Assembly: GCF_011516825.1 (NCBI RefSeq) | Contig: NZ_WOTA01000005.1 | Coordinates: forward strand, 62,001 to 126,000 | Source: Acetobacter oeni | GTDB lineage: Bacteria; Pseudomonadota; Alphaproteobacteria; Acetobacterales; Acetobacteraceae | Length of the DNA stretch: 64,000 nt | Direction: 5' to 3' | Part shown: positions 27,720 through 38,791 of the stretch, piece after piece | Position numbering within the stretch: the stretch's first letter is position 1 | Layout: the number at the start of each line of letters is the position of its first letter | Program-made: the position numbers and the translations under genes | The notes under the pieces: model-generated | Told to the model about the DNA's origin: nothing | What the model saw: only the letters and a program-made list of their open reading frames with translations | Database searches by the model: none

Positions 27720-28967
27720 TCAGACCACCAGGCTGATGGGGTTTTCGACGACGGAACGGAAAACCGACATCCATTGCGCGGCCAGGGCGCCATCGACGAC
27801 GCGGTGATCGACGGAGATGGTTGCGGTCATCACGGTGCCTATAGCGAGGCTGTCGCCTTTGACGACCGGGCGTTTTTCGCCGGCCGCGATGGCGAGGATA
27901 CCGGCCTGAGGCGGGTTGATGATAGCCGAGAAGGCGCTGATTCCGAACATGCCCATATTGGAGATCGAGAATGATCCGCCCTGGAATTCTTCCGGTTTCA
28001 GTTTGCCGGCGCGGGCGCGGGCGACGAGGTCTTTCGTCTCGTTGCTGATTTCGCGCAGGCTTTTCTTATCGGCGTTGCGGATGATCGGGGTGATCAGCCC
28101 GTCCGGGATCGAGACGGCGACGGAGATATCGACGTTCGGGTAATGGACGATGGCGTCCGGTGCATAGGACACGTTCATATCGGGGACGCGGCGCAGGGTG
28201 AGTGCGGTGGCCTTGATGAGCATATCGTTGACGGAGAGTTTGAACGCATCATCGCCTTCGGGCGGCGAGGCGGCATTCAGTTGCTGGCGGAGGCTGAGCA
28301 GCGCGTCCAGCTGCACATCCACGGAGACGTAGAAATGCGGGATCGTCGTTTTAGCTTCCGTCAGGCGGCGTGCGATAACTTTCCGCATTGACGACATCGG
28401 AACGGTTTCGGCTTCAGCCGGAAGGACCGCTGTTGCGGCGGGCTTTGCCGGGCCGCGTGTTTTCGCGTTCTCGACATCGCGTTTGACGATGCGACCGTTG
28501 GGGCCAGAGCCTTTGATGCCGCTGAGATCGAGACCGGCCTCTTTCGCGATCCGCTTTGCTAGCGGGGACGCGACGATCCGCCCGGTCGGCGTGGCGACCG
28601 GTTGCGGGGTTGACGCAGGCGCCATTTTTTGTGGCGCGGCGGCGGTTTTCGGTGTGGCGGCTGTGGCCTCCGGCTGTCTGACCGGTGCGGTTTTCGGCGC
28701 GGGAGCCTGCTCGGGGACGGCCTCGCCTTCCTCGATCAGGACGGCGATGGGGGTGTTGACGGCGACGCCTTCGGTCCCTTCGGGGATGAAGATTTTGCCC
28801 AGGATGCCTTCCTCGACGGCTTCCACTTCCATCGTGGCCTTGTCGGTCTCGATTTCAGCGATGACCTGACCGGGGCTGATGGTTTCGCCTTCTTTTTTCA
28901 GCCAGCGGGCGAGTTTACCTTCCGTCATGGTCGGCGAGAGGGCCGGCATCAGGATATCGGTAGCCAT
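27720..28967 (-). CDS. pdhC: Pyruvate dehydrogenase E2, dihydrolipoamide acetyltransferase
   Basis: A 415-residue core subunit. Order: one lipoyl domain (1-80, lipoyl Lys43 in ETDKATME), an Ala/Pro-rich linker (82-130), the peripheral subunit-binding domain (about 132-166, [13 protein letters not shown] and [11 protein letters not shown]) and the catalytic domain (about 185-415) with the active-site His388 and Asp in DHRVVDG. It transfers acetyl groups to CoA. GAGGAGAAC precedes the ATG at 28967, ten bases after the pdhB stop. The lipoyl-domain DNA is about 92% identical to that in pdhB. Confidence 0.96.
   Translation of the reverse strand: MATDILMPALSPTMTEGKLARWLKKEGETISPGQVIAEIETDKATMEVEAVEEGILGKIFIPEGTEGVAVNTPIAVLIEEGEAVPEQAPAPKTAPVRQPEATAATPKTAAAPQKMAPASTPQPVATPTGRIVASPLAKRIAKEAGLDLSGIKGSGPNGRIVKRDVENAKTRGPAKPAATAVLPAEAETVPMSSMRKVIARRLTEAKTTIPHFYVSVDVQLDALLSLRQQLNAASPPEGDDAFKLSVNDMLIKATALTLRRVPDMNVSYAPDAIVHYPNVDISVAVSIPDGLITPIIRNADKKSLREISNETKDLVARARAGKLKPEEFQGGSFSISNMGMFGISAFSAIINPPQAGILAIAAGEKRPVVKGDSLAIGTVMTATISVDHRVVDGALAAQWMSVFRSVVENPISLVV
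28723..28967 (-). repeat. Lipoyl-domain repeat, copy in pdhC
   Basis: 245 bases that align without gaps to 30092-30336. By eye I count about 19 mismatches, many of them at synonymous positions or at the extreme 5' end. Both copies begin at the start codon of their gene. Confidence 0.85.
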
Positions 28968-28977
28968 GACGTTCTCC

Positions 28978-30336
28978 TCAGACCAGTTTGCGGACGGCAT
29001 CCACGACCCAGTCGGGCTGTGGCAGGGCCAGTTTTTCGAGGTTGGCGGCGAACGGCATCGGCACATCCACGCCGGCGACGCGGACGGGCGGCGCATCGAG
29101 CCAGTCGAAGGCGTGTTCGATGACCTGCATGACGATTTCCGCGCCGATTCCGGCGAACGGCCACCCTTCTTCGACGGTGACCAGGCGGCTGGTCTTTTTC
29201 ACGCTTTCGACGATCGTTTCGGTATCGAACGGGCGCAGGGAGCGAAGGTTGATGACTTCGGCGTCGATCCCCTGTTCGGCCAGAAGGTCGGCGGCGGCGA
29301 GCGCGGTGCCGACGCTGATCGAGAAGCCTACGAGAGTGACGTCTTTGCCGGGGCGTTCGATCTTTGCCTTACCGATCGGCAGGATAAAATCTTCATCGAC
29401 GGGACAGGGGAATTTCTGTCCGTAGAGAATTTCGTTTTCGAGGAAGATCACCGGGTTCGGGTCGCGGATGGCGGCGCGGAGCAGGCCTTTGGCGTCGGCG
29501 GCGGACCAGGGAGCGACGACCTTCAGGCCGGGGACATGGGCGTACCAGCTGCCGTAGCACTGGGAGTGCTGCGCGCCGACGCGGGATGCGGGGCCGTTCG
29601 GGCCACGGAAGACGATGGGGCAGCCCATCTGGCCGCCGGACATATAGAGGGTTTTGGCGGCAGAATTGATGATCTGGTCGATGGCCTGCATCGAGAAATT
29701 CATGGTCATGAATTCGACGATGGGTTTCAGGCCGGTCAATGCGGCTCCGACGGCCATGCCGGTGAAGCCGTGTTCGGTGATCGGCATGTCGAGCACGCGC
29801 TTTTCGCCGAATTCGTCCAGCAGGCCCTGGGAGACTTTATAAGCGCCCTGGTACTGGGCGACTTCCTCGCCGAGCAGGAAGACGTCCTCGTCGCGGCGCA
29901 TTTCCAGCGCCATGGCGTCGCGCAGGGCTTCACGGACAGTGATTTCTGCTGTCTCGCCCCAGTCTTTTTCGGGTTCGGGGGCGGATTTTACCGGGGCAGC
30001 CGGGGGGCTGGCGGCTTCGGGCACCTGGGTCGCGGGCTTTTCCCCGGCGGCGGATTTCGGGGCGGTTCCGGTCGCTTCGGCGGGGGGCGTTTCGCCTTCC
30101 TCGATCAGGACGGCGATGGGGGTGTTGACGGCGACGCCTTCGGTGCCTTCGGGGACGAAGATTTTACCGAGAATGCCTTCCTCGACGGCTTCTATTTCCA
30201 TCGTGGCCTTATCGGTCTCGATTTCAGCGATGACCTGACCGGGGCTGATGGGTTCGCCTTCTTTTTTCAGCCAGCGGGCGAGTTTGCCTTCCGTCATGGT
30301 GGGCGAAAGGGCCGGCATGAGAATCTGAACAGCCAT
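28978..30336 (-). CDS. pdhB: Pyruvate dehydrogenase E1 beta with N-terminal lipoyl domain
   Basis: A 452-residue subunit. Residues 1-80 are a lipoyl domain (Lys43 in ETDKATME), then a Pro/Ala linker (about 82-128), then the E1-beta domain with [32 protein letters not shown] and a C-terminal transketolase-like domain (from about 325). A lipoyl domain on E1 beta is a known feature of alphaproteobacterial PDH. E1 decarboxylates pyruvate with thiamine diphosphate and reductively acetylates lipoamide. It sits between pdhA (six bases upstream) and pdhC (ten bases downstream). Confidence 0.96.
   Translation of the reverse strand: MAVQILMPALSPTMTEGKLARWLKKEGEPISPGQVIAEIETDKATMEIEAVEEGILGKIFVPEGTEGVAVNTPIAVLIEEGETPPAEATGTAPKSAAGEKPATQVPEAASPPAAPVKSAPEPEKDWGETAEITVREALRDAMALEMRRDEDVFLLGEEVAQYQGAYKVSQGLLDEFGEKRVLDMPITEHGFTGMAVGAALTGLKPIVEFMTMNFSMQAIDQIINSAAKTLYMSGGQMGCPIVFRGPNGPASRVGAQHSQCYGSWYAHVPGLKVVAPWSAADAKGLLRAAIRDPNPVIFLENEILYGQKFPCPVDEDFILPIGKAKIERPGKDVTLVGFSISVGTALAAADLLAEQGIDAEVINLRSLRPFDTETIVESVKKTSRLVTVEEGWPFAGIGAEIVMQVIEHAFDWLDAPPVRVAGVDVPMPFAANLEKLALPQPDWVVDAVRKLV
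30092..30336 (-). repeat. Lipoyl-domain repeat, copy in pdhB
   Basis: Partner of 28723-28967, same length and strand, 1.1 kb apart, about 92% identical by eye. It is the direct-repeat counterpart encoding the E1-beta lipoyl domain. Confidence 0.85.
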
Positions 30337-30342
30337 AATGTA

Positions 30343-31350
30343 TCAAGCCTCTACGAGCACGTCTGTGTACAGTTCGGACGGATCGGGCTCGGGGCTCGTT
30401 TCAGCGAACTCTGTCGCCTCGGCAACCACGGCCTTTACGCCGGCTTCGATTTTTTTCAGATTTTCTTCTTCGACACCGGCGGCCAGCAGCGCGTTGCGGA
30501 CATGGTCGATCGGGTCGCGTTTCTGACGGATTTCATCGACTTCTGTGCGGGCGCGATATTTTGCCGGATCGGACATCGAGTGACCGCGATAGCGGTAGGT
30601 CGACATCTCGAGAAGGTAGGGACCATTGCCGGCGCGGCAGTGTGCGACGGCTTCTTTTGTCGCTGCGTTGACGGCCGACACATCCATGCCGTCGATCTGT
30701 TTGCCGGGGATGCCCCAGGGCTCGCCGTTGCGCCAGAGTTCTTTGGAGGCGGAGGCGCGTTCGACACTGGTGCCCATGCCGTAGCGGTTGTTTTCGATGA
30801 CGAAAATGCAGGGGAGTTTGTGCAGGGCGGCGATGTTGAAGCTTTCGTAGACCTGGCCCTGGTTCGACGCGCCCTCACCGAAATAGGCCACGGAGACTTC
30901 GTCGGTTCCGCGGTATTTGTTAGCAAAGGCAAGGCCGATACCGAGCGCGACCTGGGCGCCGACGATGCCGTGGCCGCCGTAGAAATTCTTTTCCCGGGAG
31001 AACATGTGCATCGAGCCGCCCTTGCCGTGCGAATAGCCGGTGGCACGCCCGGTCAGTTCGGCCATGACGCCTTTCGGGTCCATGCCGGCGGCGAGCATCT
31101 GGCCATGGTCACGGTAGGAGGTGATGATTTTATCGCCCTGTTTCAGTGCAAGCTGAACCCCGACGACGACGGCTTCCTGTCCGATATAGAGGTGGCAGAA
31201 GCCACCGATCAGACCCATGCCGTACAGCTGGCCGGCTTTCTCTTCGAAGCGCCGGATGAGAAGCATGTCGTGAAAGGCATGTTCCAGTTCCTGTGTTGAG
31301 AGGCCGGGATCGTTTCGTCCCTGGGTGGCCATGCCCGCACCGTCATTCAT
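30343..31350 (-). CDS. pdhA: Pyruvate dehydrogenase E1 alpha
   Basis: A 335-residue thiamine-diphosphate-binding subunit. The TPP/Mg motif runs GEGASNQG (158-165) to ENN (186-188), with Glu where most members have Asp (GDG). The phosphorylation-loop region YRYRGHSMSDP near 255-265 and the N-terminal GGFCHLYIGQEA are typical. It starts with ATG preceded by GGAGCGCGG and heads pdhA-pdhB-pdhC-lpdA, about 80 bases downstream of moaC, so it may have its own promoter in 31351-31430 or be read from the trp-moaC transcript. Confidence 0.95.
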   Translation of the reverse strand: MNDGAGMATQGRNDPGLSTQELEHAFHDMLLIRRFEEKAGQLYGMGLIGGFCHLYIGQEAVVVGVQLALKQGDKIITSYRDHGQMLAAGMDPKGVMAELTGRATGYSHGKGGSMHMFSREKNFYGGHGIVGAQVALGIGLAFANKYRGTDEVSVAYFGEGASNQGQVYESFNIAALHKLPCIFVIENNRYGMGTSVERASASKELWRNGEPWGIPGKQIDGMDVSAVNAATKEAVAHCRAGNGPYLLEMSTYRYRGHSMSDPAKYRARTEVDEIRQKRDPIDHVRNALLAAGVEEENLKKIEAGVKAVVAEATEFAETSPEPDPSELYTDVLVEA

Positions 31351-31430
31351 AAACCGCGCTCCATTTACTCATCGCATGAAGAGTCGGCAGAGACGCCCGG
31401 AGAGGCGCTCTGTCTGGTCTTCGCCTGAAT

Positions 31431-31970
31431 TCAGCCCGACTCGCCGGGCGCTACGAAAGTCCCGGACCGACCACCGGATTTTTGCATAAGGCGTATATCT
31501 CCGATACGCATTGTTCGATCCAAAGCCTTACACATGTCATAAACTGTTAGTGCGCAGACGGTCACGGCCGTCAGTGCTTCCATCTCAACGCCTGTGGGTC
31601 CCGTGGTTTTCGCCACGGCTTCAATTTCGATCCCGGAGGCATCCGGTTTGAGAAAAACCTTGAGGGATGTGAGAAAAATCGGGTGGCAGAGCGGGATGAG
31701 ATCAGAGGTTTTTTTGCCCGCCATCAGGCCTGCGATCCGGGCGGTGGCGATCACATCACCTTTTGGTGTGTTGCCGCTCACGATCAGGTCGAGAACATCC
31801 GGTCTGATGTCGATACGACCACGGGCGGTGGCGGCCCGCTCCGTATCAGGCTTGGCGGAGACATCCACCATGACCGCGTTGCCCGCGGCGTCCAGATGGG
31901 TGAGGCCCGGCTTTGTCGCGGCTGCCCGGCTGTCTTCGCCGGGAGGAGACATCGGTTTGTGCTCTGTCAC
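31431..31970 (-). CDS. moaC: Cyclic pyranopterin monophosphate synthase, molybdenum cofactor synthesis
   Basis: A 179-residue protein, slightly long for the family because of an N-terminal tail. Motifs are GNAVMVDVS, KGDVIATARIAGLMAGKKTSDLIPLCHP with the catalytic KKT and CHP, and GVEMEALTAV. It makes cPMP from the MoaA product. The start is GTG at 31970, with an in-frame ATG at 31952 as alternative; neither has a strong ribosome site. It lies 15 bases after trpC, as in other alphaproteobacteria, but the usual next gene moeA is absent and pdhA follows instead. Confidence 0.94.
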   Translation of the reverse strand: MTEHKPMSPPGEDSRAAATKPGLTHLDAAGNAVMVDVSAKPDTERAATARGRIDIRPDVLDLIVSGNTPKGDVIATARIAGLMAGKKTSDLIPLCHPIFLTSLKVFLKPDASGIEIEAVAKTTGPTGVEMEALTAVTVCALTVYDMCKALDRTMRIGDIRLMQKSGGRSGTFVAPGESG

Positions 31971-31985
31971 AGGTTTTGACAGGGC

Positions 31986-32831
31986 TTAGCTGTTGCCCAG
32001 CAGCGCGCGGATGCCCGCGCCCGGATCGGGGTTGCGCAGCAGGGATTCTCCGACGAGGAAGCCGCTGGCGCCGACGGCGCTCAGGCGCTGGACGTCCTCG
32101 TGTGTTTTGATGCCGCTTTCCGAGACGATAATTTTATCCGGCGGGACGAGCGGCGCGAGGTTTATGGTCGTCTGAAGATCGGTCCTCAGGGTTTTGAGGT
32201 CGCGGTTGTTGATCCCGATCAGAGACGTGTCGAGCACGAGTGCGCGGTTGAGTTCGTCTTCGGAGTGGACTTCCACGAGAACATCCATGTCCAGGCCCTT
32301 GGCGTGATCGACGAGGTCGGCGGCTTCCTCGTCGGTCAGGATGGCCATGATGAGCAGGATGCAGTCGGCGCTGATCAGGCGGGTCTCGTAGACCTGCCAG
32401 GGATCGACGATGAAGTCCTTGCGGAGGATCGGCAACTGACAGCCGTTACGGACGGCAACGAGATCATCGGGGCTGCCGTGAAAGCAGGAATTTTCCGTCA
32501 ACACGGAAAGGCAGGCGGCGCCGGCGGCTTCGTAGGATTTCGCGATGGCGACGGGGTCGTACGGGTCACGGAGCAGGCCTGCGGAAGGCGAGGCTTTCTT
32601 GATTTCTGCGATCAGGCCCGGGGTCTGGTCGGCGGTTTTTTCCTTGAGCGCCCGGCCGAAACCGCGCGGTTGAAAATCGATTTCGCGCGCTTTCGCTGAA
32701 ATTTCTTTCAGGCTTGTCAGGGTTGAACGGTGAGCCACTTCGATGCGCGTCCGCGCGACGATGCGGTCGAGCACATCCGGAGCGCATTCGGCGACGTGCT
32801 CAAGAGTTTTATCCGGTGTCTCGTTCATCAT
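31986..32831 (-). CDS. trpC: Indole-3-glycerol phosphate synthase
   Basis: A 281-residue TIM barrel for the ring-closure step of tryptophan synthesis. Catalytic segments include AEIKKASPSAGLL (Lys in EIKKASPS), LTENSCFHGSPDDL, LRKDFIVDPWQVYETR and ISESGI-like VSESGIKTHEDV. Two consecutive ATGs (32831, 32828) are the likely start; a TTG at 32846 lies just upstream. It is monofunctional, not fused to trpF. It follows trpD after about 160 bases. Confidence 0.95.
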   Translation of the reverse strand: MMNETPDKTLEHVAECAPDVLDRIVARTRIEVAHRSTLTSLKEISAKAREIDFQPRGFGRALKEKTADQTPGLIAEIKKASPSAGLLRDPYDPVAIAKSYEAAGAACLSVLTENSCFHGSPDDLVAVRNGCQLPILRKDFIVDPWQVYETRLISADCILLIMAILTDEEAADLVDHAKGLDMDVLVEVHSEDELNRALVLDTSLIGINNRDLKTLRTDLQTTINLAPLVPPDKIIVSESGIKTHEDVQRLSAVGASGFLVGESLLRNPDPGAGIRALLGNS

Positions 32832-32990
32832 ATTTCTGTCTCGCAACTGGACGTGAATAACAACGCGCGACGTCTCGTGCGCAGCATGGCGTGAAAAACC
32901 GTCTGACGTTCGGAGATCCGGCCCCTGAAGGCATGATGGCGGATCGTGGCGTTGCAGACGGAAACTGTATATCCGGCCCCGGTCATTGCC

Positions 32991-34118
32991 TTATGACACC
33001 TGCCCGTTGCCGGGCCGCGATGTGCTGGCGCGGGTCGCGTTCAGGACGGCCAGGGCGGCGCCGTTATCGAGCACATGGGCTGCCGAAGATACCAGACTCT
33101 TCAGCGCGGCGGGAACGATCCGGTTGTCTTTCAGAAGCATGCCCTGTCCTGCCACATGCAGGGCGCAGGCAGCGTTCAGCAGGACTGTATCGCGGTACGG
33201 ACCTTTGCTGCCGTGCAGCAGGGCTTCGAGAGCGGCGGCATTCTGAACCGGGCCGCCGCCTGCGATGGCGGAAACGGGGGCTTCGGGGAGTCCGGCCATG
33301 TCGGGGGTCAGGCTGAAGCTGAAACGGGTACCGTTTTCGAGGGCTTCGACGTGGGCAGGACCGGCGAGCGTGACTTCATCGATGGTGCCAGCGGTTCCAT
33401 CCGGATGATCGCCCGGGATTTCGCCGCAGACGCACCAGATGCGCTCTGATCCGAGCTTTTCAAGGGTATCGACGATCGGTTTCATCCACTGCATGGAGGA
33501 GACCCCGATGAGCTGCCGTCTGACCTGTGCGGGATTGGCGAGCGGGCCGATGAAGTTGAAGAGCGTGCGGATGCCGAGGGCTTTGCGGGCGGAGGCGGCG
33601 TGCCGCATGGCGGGATGGTGTTCGGGGGCCGACAGGAAGGCGAGCCGGCGGTCGCGCAGATCTGCGCCCAGTGTGTCGGGGTCTGTCTTCAACGGCACGC
33701 CGAGCGCTTCGAGCACATCCGAGGCGCCGGAGAGGGAGGACAGCGCGCGGTTGCCGTGTTTGGCGACCGGGACGCCGAGTGCGGCCAGAACGAACGAGAC
33801 GGCAGTGGACACGTTGAGGGTGCCGTGGCCGTCGCCGCCGGTTCCGCAGACATCGATGGTGCCGGCGGGTGCGTTCGGGACGGCCTTCATCCTGGCGCGC
33901 ATGGCCCGGACGGCGCCGATGAGTTCCTGAGGCTGTTCGCCGCGCACGCGCATGGCCATCAGCAGGGCGGCGATGCGGGATTCACCGACGAGACCGTCCA
34001 TGATCAGACCGAAAACGTCCTCGGCTTCCTGTTCGGAAAACACTTTTCCTGTGGCGGCGGCTGTCAGAAAATCCTGAAAGCGGCGTTCGCCCTGCGCCGG
34101 AACGGAGGATGCGGGCAT
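32991..34118 (-). CDS. trpD: Anthranilate phosphoribosyltransferase
   Basis: A 375-residue enzyme joining anthranilate to PRPP. The PRPP loop is CGTGGDGHGTLNVST (91-105), followed by KHGNRALSS and the long C-terminal alpha/beta domain with TLFNFIGPLANPA. The C-terminal tail is about 25 residues longer than in E. coli. It begins with ATG 34118, preceded by AGGA, 33 bases after trpG. Confidence 0.95.
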   Translation of the reverse strand: MPASSVPAQGERRFQDFLTAAATGKVFSEQEAEDVFGLIMDGLVGESRIAALLMAMRVRGEQPQELIGAVRAMRARMKAVPNAPAGTIDVCGTGGDGHGTLNVSTAVSFVLAALGVPVAKHGNRALSSLSGASDVLEALGVPLKTDPDTLGADLRDRRLAFLSAPEHHPAMRHAASARKALGIRTLFNFIGPLANPAQVRRQLIGVSSMQWMKPIVDTLEKLGSERIWCVCGEIPGDHPDGTAGTIDEVTLAGPAHVEALENGTRFSFSLTPDMAGLPEAPVSAIAGGGPVQNAAALEALLHGSKGPYRDTVLLNAACALHVAGQGMLLKDNRIVPAALKSLVSSAAHVLDNGAALAVLNATRASTSRPGNGQVS

Positions 34119-34151
34119 TATGCGGCATCCTGAGAGAGCATTGTCATCGGT

Positions 34152-34748
34152 TCAGGCGGCTCGCGACAGATCGTGCCACTGGCGGGCGATGGACAGGAAA
34201 TTCCGCAGAAGATCGTGCCCGTTTTCCGAGGCGATGCTTTCCGGGTGGAACTGCACGCCGTGGATCGGGAAATGCCGGTGTTTCAGGCCCATGATGATGC
34301 CGTCTTTTGTCCAGGCGGTGCGTTCCAGCACATCCGGGCAGGTTTCGGGCTCGACGATGAGGCTGTGATAGCGAGTAGCCTGGAAGGGATCGGGCAGTCC
34401 TGCGAAGACGCTGGTGTTTTCGTGGAAAACGGGGCTCAGCTTCCCGTGGACGGGTTTCGGGGCGCGGGCGACTTTGCCACCATAGACCTGGCCGATGGCC
34501 TGATGGCCCAGGCAGACACCGAGGATCGGGGTTTGCGGGCCGGCGGCGCGGATGAGATCGCAGCAGATGCCGGCTTCGGTCGGGGTGCAGGGACCGGGTG
34601 AGATGACGATGGCTTCGGGCCGGAGGGCGATGGCCTCTTCGACGGTCAGGGCGTCGTTACGGCGGACGTCACACTCGGCTCCGAGTTCACCGAAATAGTG
34701 AACGAGGTTGAATGTGAAGCTATCATAATTGTCGATCAGCAGGATCAT
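34152..34748 (-). CDS. trpG: Anthranilate synthase glutamine amidotransferase component
   Basis: A 198-residue class I glutamine amidotransferase. The nucleophile Cys79 lies in [10 protein letters not shown] and the His-Glu pair is in FHPES near 170; the N-terminus [15 protein letters not shown] is typical of TrpG/PabA. It supplies ammonia to anthranilate synthase; trpE is not in the window. The same protein may also serve aminodeoxychorismate synthase. I chose the ATG at 34748; an open 22-codon extension has no family sequence. It heads trpG-trpD-trpC-moaC and is divergent from the deoxyribosyltransferase gene. Confidence 0.94.
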   Translation of the reverse strand: MILLIDNYDSFTFNLVHYFGELGAECDVRRNDALTVEEAIALRPEAIVISPGPCTPTEAGICCDLIRAAGPQTPILGVCLGHQAIGQVYGGKVARAPKPVHGKLSPVFHENTSVFAGLPDPFQATRYHSLIVEPETCPDVLERTAWTKDGIIMGLKHRHFPIHGVQFHPESIASENGHDLLRNFLSIARQWHDLSRAA

Positions 34749-34837
34749 GACATTATGATGGCCTTCACACCGGCTGCGGTCAAACATTGTTGATATCCGG
34801 CTGTGGTGTTTCATCCGAATTCAGTGAGTTTCCGTTT

Positions 34838-35515
34838 ATGCATCCGACTGAAAAACAGCGCTGTTCTCCCGCTCGGGCGACCGATGACGTTAACCATTCG
34901 GCGGGACCGGTGCGCGGGGTGAGACGGCGTCCACGAATCTATCTTGCGGGAGATCTGGTTTTCCGGCCCGGGGCGGAGGCGATCTTTGCCGGCCTGAAAC
35001 AGATCTGCGCCGAAGCCGGGCTTGAGGGGGTCGCGCCGCTGGACGGGCAGATGGATCTGAGTGGTCTGGAACCGGGATTTGAGACCACGATGGCCATTAT
35101 TTCGGCGGATCGCGGGCTGATGGACGGATGCGATGCAGGGCTGTTCTGTCTCGATCCGTTCCGCCGGGCGGCGGATATGGACCCCGGGACGGCGGTGGAG
35201 ATCGGCTATATGGCCGCGCAGGGGAAGCCGCTCTGCGGCTACACGGTGGACGGACGGTTTTATCCGGAGAAGGTTCGGGACTACTGGCGCAAAGCCTGGG
35301 GGGCGGAATTGCAGCGGCGGTCGGGTGCTGGCGGGAGCGGCGATCTGGAGGACACGGATGGGATCATCGTGCATTCCGAGGGCATGGTTCAGAACGGGAT
35401 GACCGAGGGGTTCATCCGGCTGTCCGGTGGTACGGTAGGGGTTGGGGCGACGCTGTGTGAGGCCGCCCTGTCGGCGATCAGGGTGCTGGCGGAGCGTCTG
35501 CTTCCGGCGGAGTGA
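34838..35515 (+). CDS. Nucleoside 2-deoxyribosyltransferase family protein
   Basis: A 225-residue protein. After a 33-residue basic tail it shows YLAGDLVF, then DAGLFCLDPFR and the conserved DPGTAVEIGYMAAQGKPLCGY, where Asp and the Glu of VEIGYM correspond to the catalytic region of the family. These enzymes exchange bases on deoxynucleosides or hydrolyse modified deoxynucleotides in salvage or nucleotide-pool cleaning. The insert around YWRKAWGAELQRRSGAGG is longer than in small members. Its 3' end overlaps the convergent rsmB stop by 38 bases. The exact substrate is unknown. Confidence 0.85.
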   Translation: MHPTEKQRCSPARATDDVNHSAGPVRGVRRRPRIYLAGDLVFRPGAEAIFAGLKQICAEAGLEGVAPLDGQMDLSGLEPGFETTMAIISADRGLMDGCDAGLFCLDPFRRAADMDPGTAVEIGYMAAQGKPLCGYTVDGRFYPEKVRDYWRKAWGAELQRRSGAGGSGDLEDTDGIIVHSEGMVQNGMTEGFIRLSGGTVGVGATLCEAALSAIRVLAERLLPAE

Positions 35516-36839
35516 CCGCCGGTTCGGTGATGGTGGGTTCAGTGATGGCGGGTTCGGCTTTTCGTTCGAGGACGGCGGCGAAGAAACCGTCGGTTTCGTC
35601 TTTTGCGGGAGAGAGCGAGAGGATCGGAGAGTCCCGGAACCGCTCGGGGATCTCGGCTGTGTCCGGGGCGACCAGTGAAAAATCGCTGTTGCGGGCCATG
35701 AACGCGTCGATCTGGTTGCGGTTTTCGGCGTCGAGGATCGAGCAGGTGGCGTAGACCATGCGACCGCCGGGACGCACCAGGGCGGCGGCTCGGTCGAGGA
35801 TGTCGGCCTGCTTGACGGTGAGTTCCTTCAGGTCCCGTTCTTCGAGCCGGACGCGGGCGTCCGGGTTACGGCGCCAGGTGCCGGTTCCGGTGCAGGGGGC
35901 ATCGACGAGGACGCGGTCGAAGGATTTCGCGCGGCGTTTGGCCCATTTGTCGCCGGGGGTGAGCAGATGGCGTTCGACGTTGTGGGCTCCGGCGCGGCGG
36001 AGGCGGCGGACGGCGCCGTCGAGACGGGGAACGGAGACATCGCAGGCGATGATGTGGCCGCGATTCTGCATGGTCATGGCGATGGCGAGCGTTTTGCCCC
36101 CTGCCCCGGCGCAGTAGTCGAGGACGCGCATTTCGGGTGTGGCGCCGAGCATGGCGACGACGAGCTGGCTGCCTTCGTCCTGGATTTCGACGAGGCCGTC
36201 TTTGAAGGCGGCGCTGCTGGTGACGGGCAGACGGCCCGGCAGGCGCAGGCCCCAGGGGGAGAGCGGGGTCGGTTCGGCGTGGAGGCCCTCGCGCATGAGT
36301 TTTTTGCGGACGGTTTCACGGTCGCCGCGCAGGGTGTTGACGCGGAGATCGAGGGTGGCTTCCTGGCCCAGGGCTTCCAGTTCTTTTTCCAGATCGGCGC
36401 CGAATCGCGCCTGGAGGTGGGGGAACAGCCAGTCGGGGATTTCGAGCCTTACGGCATCGGGCTGCTGTTCTGACGGGTCGGCTCTGGCGATGCGGTCGAG
36501 CGTGTGGCGTTCGTTCTGGGTGAGCGCGCCGGGCGCAAAGCGGCCTTCGACGAAAGCCTGGGAGATGGCGCCGGGGGTTGAGCCGGTCAGGATCTGCCGG
36601 CTGGCGATGCGCAGGCGTGGCGTTGGCTCGCCACCGGCGCGTTCGATGAACCAGGCGGCGCGACGCCAGTGACGGAGGGAATCCCAGACCAGGGCGGAGA
36701 TGGCTCTCCGGTCGCCGCCGCCGATAAAGCGTCGTTCACGGAAAAAGCTGTTGGCGACGGCGTCGGCGGGGCGACGGGGCGCGGCGTCCATTTCCGCCAG
36801 CAGGTCGATGGCGGCGGCAAGCCGGGCGGAGGGCGTCAT
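35478..36839 (-). CDS. rsmB: RsmB-type rRNA cytosine-C5 methyltransferase
   Basis: A 453-residue SAM-dependent enzyme. The SAM site is LDYCAGAGGKTLA (about 257-269); motif IV is DAPCTGTGTWRRNPD and motif VI is YATCSILDAEN, the two Cys of RNA m5C methyltransferases. The N-terminal NusB-like part (1-140) is divergent. It likely methylates 16S rRNA C967. The C-terminus has a repetitive tail (three copies of an xITEP-like unit). Its position after guaB is conserved in alphaproteobacteria. The ATG at 36839 places the NusB-like part at the start. Confidence 0.88.
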   Translation of the reverse strand: MTPSARLAAAIDLLAEMDAAPRRPADAVANSFFRERRFIGGGDRRAISALVWDSLRHWRRAAWFIERAGGEPTPRLRIASRQILTGSTPGAISQAFVEGRFAPGALTQNERHTLDRIARADPSEQQPDAVRLEIPDWLFPHLQARFGADLEKELEALGQEATLDLRVNTLRGDRETVRKKLMREGLHAEPTPLSPWGLRLPGRLPVTSSAAFKDGLVEIQDEGSQLVVAMLGATPEMRVLDYCAGAGGKTLAIAMTMQNRGHIIACDVSVPRLDGAVRRLRRAGAHNVERHLLTPGDKWAKRRAKSFDRVLVDAPCTGTGTWRRNPDARVRLEERDLKELTVKQADILDRAAALVRPGGRMVYATCSILDAENRNQIDAFMARNSDFSLVAPDTAEIPERFRDSPILSLSPAKDETDGFFAAVLERKAEPAITEPTITEPAVTPPEADAPPAP

Positions 36840-36875
36840 ACGTGATCCTGGTATCCGGGAGAGAGCGGGTGGTGC

Positions 36876-36900
36876 CGGACGGCGGCGGGTGCGCCGTCCG
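36876..36900 (-). terminator. GC-rich hairpin between guaB and rsmB
   Basis: A 9-base stem CGGACGGCG (36876-36884) / CGCCGTCCG (36892-36900) with a 7-base loop, 13 bases after the guaB stop. No T run follows, so it may stabilise the guaB mRNA or attenuate rsmB rather than terminate fully. Confidence 0.45.
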
Positions 36901-36913
36901 TCCGGCGGTACGA

Positions 36914-38791
<1,878 letters not shown>

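Noticed and set aside
28879-31299. An 806-codon open frame on the plus strand, opposite pdhA, pdhB and pdhC
   Set aside because: It is antisense to three well-supported genes; its length comes from GC-rich codon bias. Its Gly/Asp/Phe-rich low-quality protein repeats where the lipoyl-domain DNA repeats. No ribosome site or recognisable domain.
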